From: Kiritimatiellia bacterium
Lineage (GTDB): Bacteria; Verrucomicrobiota; Kiritimatiellia; RFP12; UBA1067
NCBI GenBank assembly: GCA_017648225.1
Contig: JAGCJE010000148.1
Span: forward strand, 1 to 13,791
DNA length: 13,791 bases
Direction: 5' to 3'
Part shown: in pieces, positions 1 to 6,385 of the stretch
Layout: every line of letters begins with the position of its first letter
Position numbering within the stretch: position 1 is the first letter of the stretch
Notes under the pieces: generated by a model
Told to the model about the DNA's origin: nothing
Database searches by the model: none
The model's input: only the letters and a program-made list of their open reading frames with translations
Translations under genes and position numbers: made by a program

Positions 1-53
1 ACGATCGCGGCGGCAACGCGAAGCGTTAAGCCGCAAGTGAGCGGAATCGCTTC

Positions 54-73
54 AATCGTGCGAATGCACGATT
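54..73. repeat. 8-bp perfect hairpin with 4-base loop
   Basis: AATCGTGC (54-61) and GCACGATT (66-73) are exact inverted copies around the loop GAAT. No T-run follows on either strand, so it is not a typical Rho-independent terminator. It could be an RNA hairpin at the end of an upstream transcript or a protein-binding palindrome. Function unknown. Confidence 0.5.
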
Positions 74-348
74 CGTCACCGACTCAGTTTTCGTGTATCG
101 CCGCGGAGCGGCTATTAAGCGTAGCGCAAAACTAAACCTTCTGCTACAAAACTCCCTATATCACTAATCCGAGACCGCATTTATACATAGCATGGCAACA
201 AGCAAGCAACAATAGAGCGCGAAGCCATTGACGGCTAAACAATAATTACTGTTGTAGAGACGAGGTATCGCTTTTCCAGATTTTCAGACAATAAAACACC
301 AATTCCTCATTATGAAATCAGGGTGCAACGAAAATCCAACCCAAATAA

Positions 349-363
349 CTGGAAATATTCCAG
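349..363. repeat. CTGGAA-ATA-TTCCAG palindrome upstream of rlmN promoter
   Basis: A perfect 6-3-6 inverted repeat lies about 60 bases upstream of the rlmN -10 box. Its right arm overlaps CCAGG (360-364), which could instead pair with CCTGG (384-388), so two mutually exclusive stems are possible. The position fits an operator or upstream control site, but no regulator is visible nearby. Confidence 0.35.
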
Positions 364-420
364 GCCACTGTCACTGAAAGACACCTGGCGAGGATTGACG
401 CAAAACAAATATCCGCTTTA

Positions 421-429
421 TGGTATAAT
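421..429 (+). promoter_or_regulatory. Extended -10 promoter of rlmN
   Basis: TGGTATAAT is a perfect extended -10 (TGn plus TATAAT). The nearest -35-like hexamer, TTGACG at 395-400, is 23 bases away, too far for a standard sigma-70 spacer, so recognition probably relies on the extended -10. The last base of the -10 lies 10 bases before the A of the ATG at 439, which places the predicted transcript start at about 436-437 and leaves only 2-3 bases of leader. The same 13 bases (TTTATGGTATAAT) occur upstream of proB. Confidence 0.7.
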
Positions 430-438
430 ATTTTGATT

Positions 439-1464
439 ATGACGAAAGCATGGAGCATACTGCCTGACGAATGGAAGCCGATTCTCAAAGAACGCGGCTT
501 GAGGCCTTTTCGCGCCGACCAGATCCTTCAATCGCTTTACCGCGATTATATCGACGACTGGGACAGCGCGACGACATTGCCTAAGGATTTTCGCGAAACT
601 CTGAAAACGGAGTTTCCGCTCACTAACGCCAAAGTACTCGATACCTCGCGCTCCGAAGACGGAACGACTAAACTGCTCGTCGGCTTTGACGACGGCAATA
701 GCGTCGAGACCGTTCTCATTCCCGCGACGGGCCGCTTCACCCAGTGCATCTCAACCCAAGTCGGCTGCGCGATGGGTTGCGCCTTCTGCGCCAGCGGTTC
801 ACGCGGCGTGGTCCGCTCGCTTACGGCCGACGAAATCGTAGCCCAATATCTCCTCGCGAGAAAATTCGGAGAAATAACCAACATCGTCGTTATGGGCATG
901 GGCGAACCATTCGCCAACTACGACGAAACGATGCGCGCTTTAAAACTCATAAACGCCGGCAAAGGCCCCAACCTCGGAGCGCGTCACATTACGATCTCCA
1001 CCTGCGGCATCGTGCCCGGCTTCGAGCGCCTCGCCGCCGAGGGCATCCAGTTCGAGCTTTCCGTCTCGCTCCACGCGCCGAACGACGCTCTTAGAAGCGA
1101 ACTTATGCCCGTAAACCGCCGCTGGCCAATCGACGAACTTCTTCAGGCATGCGCCGACTATACGCGAAAAACAAAGCGGATAATCACGTTCGAATATACC
1201 GTCATAAAAGGCGTTAACGATTCGCGCGCTAACGCCGAGGAGCTCGCCCGCCAGGTTAAGCGCGTACCTATGGCGAAAGTCAACCTGATTCCGCTTTCGC
1301 CCGTCTCCCACAGACCCGACTTCAGGACGCCCGACGAGAAGGCCCTTCTCATGTTTCTCGACGTCCTGATGAAAAACAAAATCCAAACAATGCTGCGGCG
1401 CTCGCGCGGTAAAGACGCGAACGCCGCCTGTGGTCAACTTCGTTTAAGAAACCTCCCCAATTAA
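439..1464 (+). CDS. rlmN: Dual-specificity 23S rRNA/tRNA adenine-C2 methyltransferase RlmN
   Basis: This radical-SAM enzyme methylates C2 of A2503 in 23S rRNA and, in studied homologues, A37 of some tRNAs; it acts in the cytoplasm. The 341 residues from the ATG match the usual family length. The radical-SAM cluster motif CxxxCxxC is at Cys110, Cys114 and Cys117 (CAMGCAFC), preceded by the family motif TQCISTQVG. The MGMGEP motif follows, and the acceptor cysteine is at about residue 331 in ACGQL. A TTG at 433 is in frame, but the ATG at 439 is chosen because the TTG would lie at or before the predicted transcript start. There is no Shine-Dalgarno sequence, consistent with a leaderless message. 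The gene stands alone, and its stop codon lies in the loop of its terminator. Confidence 0.97.
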   Translation: MTKAWSILPDEWKPILKERGLRPFRADQILQSLYRDYIDDWDSATTLPKDFRETLKTEFPLTNAKVLDTSRSEDGTTKLLVGFDDGNSVETVLIPATGRFTQCISTQVGCAMGCAFCASGSRGVVRSLTADEIVAQYLLARKFGEITNIVVMGMGEPFANYDETMRALKLINAGKGPNLGARHITISTCGIVPGFERLAAEGIQFELSVSLHAPNDALRSELMPVNRRWPIDELLQACADYTRKTKRIITFEYTVIKGVNDSRANAEELARQVKRVPMAKVNLIPLSPVSHRPDFRTPDEKALLMFLDVLMKNKIQTMLRRSRGKDANAACGQLRLRNLPN

Positions 1465-1489
1465 GGAGGTTTCTCTTTTCTTGATTTTT
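1447..1489 (+). terminator. Rho-independent terminator of rlmN
   Basis: AGAAACCTCC (1447-1456) pairs perfectly with GGAGGTTTCT (1465-1474) around an 8-base loop, followed by a T-rich tract to 1489. The rlmN stop codon (1462-1464) lies in the loop, so the left arm is coding. The stem also lies just past the end of the convergent minus-strand gene (stop at 1488-1490), but on that strand no good U-tract follows, so it works best for rlmN. Confidence 0.9.
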
Positions 1490-2831
1490 ATTCTGCTCCA
1501 AGACAGATGCCGTTTTCCTTGAGGTCTTCGGCGTCAAGCGCATATACGGGATCGATTTCAACCGGCACGGACTCGTCGACCGTCACGCCGCACTCCTTAA
1601 GCCAGGAGCGCCACTTCGCCTGCATATCCGCCTTGCAAGAGGCGGGAGAGTCTGCCCCTTCCGCGTTCTTTACGGGCGAGAACTCATCCTTGGGATCAAA
1701 CGCGAGGAACGTCGCCGTCTTGGCGTTGGGAAGAATGTCGAAGATAAACTTCTCGAACTTGTAGCCGTTCGGCTCGGAAGGCTTTACGAGAGCGCCCTTT
1801 TCGTCGACATAGGGAATCTTCTTGAACGCCAGATGAAGCGGCATGGGACGCGCGGCCTCGCGCTCCAAGAACGCGCGGTCGAAAACATGAATGGCGGGCG
1901 AACCGTAAAGGAAGTAGAGCTTGCCGCTCTTATCCTTGCGATTGCACTGCTCGTCTGTCATTTCAGTATACTCGACCATGCGGTAGGTGTCGCCGAAACG
2001 CATAGGCATACCGACTTTCTCCTTCGGATCGCGCTTCGCGCAAAGCTTGAGAGAATACTCGGACTTGTTCATCACGTGATAGCCGATGAACGCGGGATCG
2101 GCGATTTCGACGAGAGGATTGTCGACCTGGAAGAAAAAGACCGACCTGATGCCGCGCTTCTTCATATCGGCGAGCGCGCCGGAACGCTTAAGCGCCGCGA
2201 GAAGTCCGCCGTGACCGTCGGGACTCATGAAGATATGACCGGGTTGATCGAGAATGATCTTGCCCTCGGCGCTCATCCCGGGCCACATGCCCTGAGTAAA
2301 GAAAAACACGTCGTCGGGATTAAGACCGAAATAGTCGTTCTCTTCGAAGCACTGAACCGTTGCGGCGTTGTTGGCCTCGCTCGTCATCACGTAGAACGGA
2401 ATGGACGCGCCGTAGCGGATCGAACGGGCAAGAATCTTACGGGCGTGAAAATAAAAGAGCGGCGCGTTTGTTATGGGGCCGATCTCGTAACAGCCCTTAG
2501 GACCGTCGTACCCAAGACGCGAGCCCTGACCGCCCGCGACGAGAAGCGCGGCCACGCGGCCTTCCGAAAGTTCAACTTCACCGGCGGCACGGGCCTCGGC
2601 AAGCTTTTTGCCTTTAAGGACCGCGACTTTCGGAGCCTTGCCCTTGGAACTGTCGGGAACGTCGGCGCCCTTGCCGAGAGCCTCCGCGCAGCGCGCGACG
2701 CTCTTGGGATCGATCGTCGCGATCTGCTCGAGAAGTGCCTCACGCTCCTTCTTGTTAAGCTTCTTCCAATGTTTAAGAACATGTTCCTGCGAACATTTAG
2801 CGAGAAGTTTTTCAGCCTCCTGATAATTCAT
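1488..2831 (-). CDS. UDP-N-acetylhexosamine pyrophosphorylase, eukaryotic UAP1-like
   Basis: Predicted to form a UDP-sugar, most likely UDP-GlcNAc, from UTP and the sugar 1-phosphate in the cytoplasm. The 447 residues follow the UDPGP-family layout: a helical N-terminus (1-90), the nucleotide-binding loop GGQGSRLG (100-107) with PKG (111-113), FTQGMWPGMS (178-187), MSPDGHGGL (202-210), QVDNPLVEIADP (235-246) and, further on, YKFEKFIFDI and DEFSPVKNA. These blocks match human/yeast UAP1 as I remember it, rather than the bacterial GlmU uridyltransferase or GalU. Substrate choice between GlcNAc-1-P, GalNAc-1-P and glucose-1-P cannot be settled by eye. It starts at an ATG with AAAGGA about 6 bases upstream. 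It follows thrC but has its own promoter, so it may be expressed independently. It converges on rlmN. Confidence 0.88.
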   Translation of the reverse strand: MNYQEAEKLLAKCSQEHVLKHWKKLNKKEREALLEQIATIDPKSVARCAEALGKGADVPDSSKGKAPKVAVLKGKKLAEARAAGEVELSEGRVAALLVAGGQGSRLGYDGPKGCYEIGPITNAPLFYFHARKILARSIRYGASIPFYVMTSEANNAATVQCFEENDYFGLNPDDVFFFTQGMWPGMSAEGKIILDQPGHIFMSPDGHGGLLAALKRSGALADMKKRGIRSVFFFQVDNPLVEIADPAFIGYHVMNKSEYSLKLCAKRDPKEKVGMPMRFGDTYRMVEYTEMTDEQCNRKDKSGKLYFLYGSPAIHVFDRAFLEREAARPMPLHLAFKKIPYVDEKGALVKPSEPNGYKFEKFIFDILPNAKTATFLAFDPKDEFSPVKNAEGADSPASCKADMQAKWRSWLKECGVTVDESVPVEIDPVYALDAEDLKENGICLGAE

Positions 2832-2854
2832 ACTGATTCCTTTCGTTTTCTTAA

Positions 2855-2883
2855 ATTATACCGATGATCTGAAAAAAGTTCAA
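2855..2883 (-). promoter_or_regulatory. Sigma-70-type promoter of the pyrophosphorylase gene
   Basis: On the minus strand TTGAAC (2883-2878) and TATAAT (2860-2855) are separated by exactly 17 bases, close to the sigma-70 consensus. The predicted start near 2848 leaves a leader of about 17 bases containing AAAGGA before the ATG at 2831. The -35 hexamer overlaps the TGA stop codon of thrC, so the promoter is partly in coding sequence. The stretch GGTATAATTTAAG is identical to that upstream of proB. Confidence 0.85.
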
Positions 2884-4262
2884 GCGAATAAGCATCTTAC
2901 CGCATCGTCGATACCGTCGAGATCGACGACTTTCGTCTGGACGACCGGAAGCGACTCGAGCTCGGCGAAACTGGGCGGAGGATTTTTAAGAACATCCGCG
3001 CCGAACGCCCTTTCGCAGGTCTCGGGAAATTTGTAGGGCGTCGCGGTCGCGGCGACGACGAGCGCGTTGCCGTCCTTCGGATATCCGAGAGCGCGGGCCA
3101 CCGCCGTCGCGACGGCCGTGTGGGGGTCGAGCTCGTAGCCGCACTTTTCGCGCATGCGGCGCATCTCGGCCTCGGTCTCCTCGGGCGTCGCGACGCCCCC
3201 TTCAAACTCGGCGAGCAGTTTCGCCTTCGCCTTGTCGTTGAGCTCGTAGCGACCCTTGACGGCAAGATCGTTCATGAGACGCTCGACCTCGGCGCCGTCG
3301 CCGTCGTTCAAAAGCCACAGAAGACGCTCTACGTTCGACGACTTTCTGATATCCATTGAAGGAGAGTTCGTTACCGTAAACTTTTCGCCGGGATCATAAA
3401 CGCCCGTCTTAACGAAACGCGCGAGAACATCGTTCACGTTGGACGCGCAGATAAACTTACCGATCTTCGCGCCCATCATCTTGGCGTAGTAGGCCGCAAG
3501 AATGTTGCCGAAGTTACCCGAGGGAACGACGACATCGAACGACTTACCGACGAGTTTCGAACCGGCGAGAAGATAATAGGCGATCTGCGGGATAAGGCGC
3601 CCTGTATTGATCGAGTTGGCGCTCGAAAGCGTAACGCCTGCGGCGGATGCCTCCGCGGCGATCGCCTTATCGGCGAAAATGCGCTTCACCGCCGCCTGGG
3701 CGTCGTCGAAGTTGCCCTTGATGGCGACGGCATGGACGTTCGCGTCGGCGGGCGTCGTCATCTGGAGACGCTGAACACGCGAAGTGCCTACGTTGGGATA
3801 AAATACGAGAACCTCAGTCCCGTCGACACCGGCGAAACCCTGCATCGCGGCGGAACCCGTATCGCCGCTCGTCGCGGTGAGAATAAGAACGCGCTTTCCG
3901 CCGGCGGCATGCTTCATGAAAACGGGAAGCATCGAAAGAGCAACGTCCTTAAACGCGCCCGTCTTACCGTGAAAGAGCTCGAGAATATGCATCGAGTCGG
4001 CTTCGACGAGAGGAGTCGCGTCGCCCTTCGGGAAACGCGAAAGAAGTCTTTCGACGGCGTCGGTGCGGACGGACGCGGGAAGATCGTCGAAAAGACGCGC
4101 AAGGACAAATTCCTCGGCCTCGCCGAGATCGGCGAAAACGGGAAGATTTTCTTCCTTCGTCACTACGGAAGGAACGTAAAGACCTCCGTCGGGAGCGAGC
4201 CCCTGAAAGACGCTCTCTGCGGAATTAGCCTCGAAACCTTTTCTTGTGCTTACAAATTTCAT
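2880..4262 (-). CDS. thrC: Threonine synthase
   Basis: A PLP enzyme that converts O-phosphohomoserine to threonine, the last step of the pathway, in the cytoplasm. The 460 residues start with the family's N-terminal signature (STRKG, then GLAPDGGLYVP at 21-31). The PLP-binding lysine is Lys105 in TGAFKD. The phosphate-binding motif TATSGDTGSAA is at 129-139 and SGNFGN at 248-253, with a conserved C-terminal lobe after that. Length and motifs fit the longer ThrC class found in E. coli and yeast rather than the short plant-like class. It starts at an ATG with CGGAGA upstream and lies 14 bases after ychF, so it is probably cotranscribed with it. No other threonine-pathway gene is in the window. 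Confidence 0.95.
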   Translation of the reverse strand: MKFVSTRKGFEANSAESVFQGLAPDGGLYVPSVVTKEENLPVFADLGEAEEFVLARLFDDLPASVRTDAVERLLSRFPKGDATPLVEADSMHILELFHGKTGAFKDVALSMLPVFMKHAAGGKRVLILTATSGDTGSAAMQGFAGVDGTEVLVFYPNVGTSRVQRLQMTTPADANVHAVAIKGNFDDAQAAVKRIFADKAIAAEASAAGVTLSSANSINTGRLIPQIAYYLLAGSKLVGKSFDVVVPSGNFGNILAAYYAKMMGAKIGKFICASNVNDVLARFVKTGVYDPGEKFTVTNSPSMDIRKSSNVERLLWLLNDGDGAEVERLMNDLAVKGRYELNDKAKAKLLAEFEGGVATPEETEAEMRRMREKCGYELDPHTAVATAVARALGYPKDGNALVVAATATPYKFPETCERAFGADVLKNPPPSFAELESLPVVQTKVVDLDGIDDAVRCLFA

Positions 4263-4276
4263 TTTAAATCTCCGTT

Positions 4277-5398
4277 TTATTTCGAGAAGAGGAACTCGAC
4301 GACATCGCCGTCCTGCATCTCATACGCTTTACCTTCGGGCCTCAACGCTCCCGCCGCGCGGGCGCCAGACGTACCGTTATATTTCACGTAATCGTCGTAC
4401 GCGACGACCTCAGCACGGATAAAACCCTTTTCAAAGTCGGTATGAATTACGCCCGCGCACTGCGGAGCCTTCCAGCCGCGCTTGAAAGTCCAGGCGTGTG
4501 TCTCCTTTACGCCGGAGGTAAAGTAGCTCGCGAGACCGAGCGTATCGTACGCGAGTTTAATCGTACGGTCGAGAGAACTCTCGGTTAAGCCGTACGAATC
4601 AAGAAACTCCTTAGCCTCGGTTTCGTCGAGACCCGCGAGATCCGCCTCCATCTGGGCGCAGATCACAACCGTCTGGCAGCCCTGCTTTGAAGCGTATTCG
4701 CGAAGTGCCGCGACATGGGCGTTATCGCCGCCCGTCACGTCATCTTCAGAAACGTTGGCGCAGAAAATAACGGGTTTGTCGGTCAAAAATCTCAATTCTT
4801 TCAAAACGGGCAGAATCGCGTCGCCTTCCGCTCGAGGGAAGGAGCGGACGGACTTACCCTCTTCAAGATGCTTGAGAAGCGCTTCGCACGCCTCGGCCTC
4901 GGGACGGACGGTGGGCTTCGCCTGGGCTTCCTTTCTTACGCGCTCATAGCGGCGCTGTAGCTGCTCCATGTCGGCGAGAACAAGCTCAGTTTCGATTACC
5001 TCGGCGTCGCCGACGGGATCGATCGGAGCCGACTTGTTGCCGCCTTCCTGAACATGGATGATATCGTCATTCTCAAAGCAGCGCACAACATGGAGAATCG
5101 CGTCGCATTCACGGATGTTGGCGAGAAACTTGTTGCCCAGGCCTTCGCCTTTCGACGCGCCTTTGACGAGACCGGCGATATCGGTAAACTCGACCGTCGC
5201 ACGGATAATCTGGGACGTACCGTCGATTTTGGCGAGCGCCTCAAGGCGCGAATCCTTAACCTCAACGATCGAAGAATTCGGCTCGATCGTACAGAACGGA
5301 TAATTCTCGGCGGCGGCCTGCTGCTTTTTGGTTAATGCGTTGAACAAGGTCGACTTGCCTACATTTGGCAGCCCCACAATTCCTACAGAGAGACTCAT
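4277..5398 (-). CDS. ychF: Ribosome-associated ATPase YchF (Obg family)
   Basis: A universally conserved P-loop ATPase of the Obg group that binds ribosomes and affects translation and stress responses in studied bacteria. The 373 residues are close to the usual length of about 363. The G1 loop GLPNVGKST is at 9-17 and G3 DIAGLVKGASKGEGLGNKF at 73-91. The G4 position reads NVSE (215-218) instead of NKxD, the change that makes YchF prefer ATP over GTP. A helical insert lies at about 130-185 and a C-terminal TGS domain at about 289-372. The start codon overlaps the stop of the upstream coiled-coil gene (ATGA), which suggests translational coupling to the secretion genes; this linkage is unusual for a housekeeping gene. 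Confidence 0.97.
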   Translation of the reverse strand: MSLSVGIVGLPNVGKSTLFNALTKKQQAAAENYPFCTIEPNSSIVEVKDSRLEALAKIDGTSQIIRATVEFTDIAGLVKGASKGEGLGNKFLANIRECDAILHVVRCFENDDIIHVQEGGNKSAPIDPVGDAEVIETELVLADMEQLQRRYERVRKEAQAKPTVRPEAEACEALLKHLEEGKSVRSFPRAEGDAILPVLKELRFLTDKPVIFCANVSEDDVTGGDNAHVAALREYASKQGCQTVVICAQMEADLAGLDETEAKEFLDSYGLTESSLDRTIKLAYDTLGLASYFTSGVKETHAWTFKRGWKAPQCAGVIHTDFEKGFIRAEVVAYDDYVKYNGTSGARAAGALRPEGKAYEMQDGDVVEFLFSK

Positions 5399-6336
5399 TT
5401 TGATTCGGTTTCTTTAGTTGTAAATTTCCAATCTGGATACATCGTCTTCAGTTGGGTTTCATAAAATTGAGCGTCGACGACGCGGTCTTCTTTAAGCGCG
5501 TTGAGATAAAGTTTCTCAAGGCGTAAGACCGTGTTTGATCGCATTTGAGCAAGAGTAGCATCGTCCATCTCCGAGAGAATGCGTTTTGAACGGTGAAGCG
5601 CACGTGATCCACGGGGAATCCCAGGGTCGTTTTCAGGAAGCTTAACCGCTTCAGAACTCTTCGCTTCTTCTGTGCCGACCGGCTCAAGGTCTCGGATCGT
5701 CTTCTCTGGATGAAGAGCTCTTTCACGTTCATCAAGTTCACTCTTGTATTCCGCAAGTTCGCGCTCCATTCGCGCGATATCCATCAAACGGAATTCATAA
5801 ACCTTTTTCTCCGCGATAATTTTTTCGGAAGCCAGCTTTTCTCTTTCAAGTTCAGCGGCTGCGGCTTCAGCCTTGGCAGCCTCGGCAGCAGCGTCCCTCT
5901 TCGCCTTCTCGCTCAACGCCTTAGCCGCATCGGCCTTCGCCTTCTCCGCGGCGCTCTTCTCGGCGGCGGTCTTCGCATCCGCCTCGGCCTTAAGCCTAAG
6001 TTCTTTCGCTTTTTGCAATTCGGCTTCTTCACGGGCCTTGTCAGCGAGAGCCTTTTCATTGTTTACTCTTGCAGCCTCGGCTTCAGCCTCCGCCGTTTTG
6101 CGTTCGCTTTCAGCCCGGCGCTCCGCCGCCTTCGCCGCATCGGCCTTCGCCGATTCAGTCCGTTCGTTACTCTTTGCGATTTTCTCTTCGCTCTCAAACG
6201 CCGCAGCCTCGTTCTCGGCTTTCGCCGCGTTGGCGTTGGCTATCGCGGTTTTTGAATTTGTGTGAATAACACCGAAGACACACGCGGCGATAACCGCGAG
6301 CGCAGAAAGAATAACGCTTAATGTCTTTATGTTCAC
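5395..6336 (-). CDS. Membrane-anchored alanine-rich coiled-coil protein, unknown function
   Basis: I do not recognise the family. From the GTG start (6336) the 313-residue protein has a hydrophobic segment at about 3-22, probably an uncleaved inner-membrane anchor or signal peptide. An Ala/Glu/Lys-rich heptad-like region at about 27-211 looks like a long coiled coil and superficially like TolA. Then come a linker (212-248) and a helical C-terminal segment (249-303) with ordinary composition. The GTG is preferred because AGGAG lies 8 bases upstream; the longer TTG-initiated form from 6363 would put charged residues and a cysteine before the anchor and has no ribosome site. It lies between the secretin gene and ychF, overlapping ychF by 4 bases. 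By position it may link inner-membrane and outer-membrane parts of the secretion machine, like GspC; this is inference. Confidence 0.8.
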   Translation of the reverse strand: MNIKTLSVILSALAVIAACVFGVIHTNSKTAIANANAAKAENEAAAFESEEKIAKSNERTESAKADAAKAAERRAESERKTAEAEAEAARVNNEKALADKAREEAELQKAKELRLKAEADAKTAAEKSAAEKAKADAAKALSEKAKRDAAAEAAKAEAAAAELEREKLASEKIIAEKKVYEFRLMDIARMERELAEYKSELDERERALHPEKTIRDLEPVGTEEAKSSEAVKLPENDPGIPRGSRALHRSKRILSEMDDATLAQMRSNTVLRLEKLYLNALKEDRVVDAQFYETQLKTMYPDWKFTTKETESK

Positions 6337-6349
6337 TTTACATTCTCCT
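6334..6349 (-). promoter_or_regulatory. Ribosome-binding site that decides the GTG start
   Basis: AGGAG (6349-6345 on the minus strand) lies 8 bases before a GTG (6336-6334) that opens directly into the hydrophobic anchor. An ATG between them is out of frame and runs at once into TAA. This makes GTG the best start for the coiled-coil gene. Confidence 0.65.
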
Positions 6350-6385
6350 AAAACTCTTCTCAAGTAATCGTCATATCGGCATTTA

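Larger units (their letters stand above)
1..438. other. Non-coding leader upstream of rlmN
   Basis: No convincing gene is present. One plus-strand frame is open from the window edge to a TAA at 133-135, so the last 44 codons of an upstream gene cannot be excluded, but the encoded residues match no family I recognise. The first 130 bases are rich in GCG/CGC-type words and contain an 8-bp hairpin (54-73). The rest is more AT-rich and holds a short palindrome (349-363), a possible CCAGG/CCTGG stem (360-364 with 384-388) and the rlmN -10 region. No tRNA-like cloverleaf was seen. Confidence 0.6.

Noticed and set aside
395..429. TTGACG as the -35 of the rlmN promoter
   Set aside because: The spacer to TATAAT is 23 bases, too long for sigma-70; the extended -10 is a better explanation.
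1833..2867. Long plus-strand open frame of 344 codons
   Set aside because: Antisense to the pyrophosphorylase gene, whose motifs are clear; the frame is open because of codon bias in the real gene, and its product resembles no family.
5395..6336. Coiled-coil gene as TolA
   Set aside because: Only the Ala/Lys/Glu-rich helix is similar; no TolQ, TolR, TolB or Pal gene is near and the C-terminal part does not look like TolA domain III.
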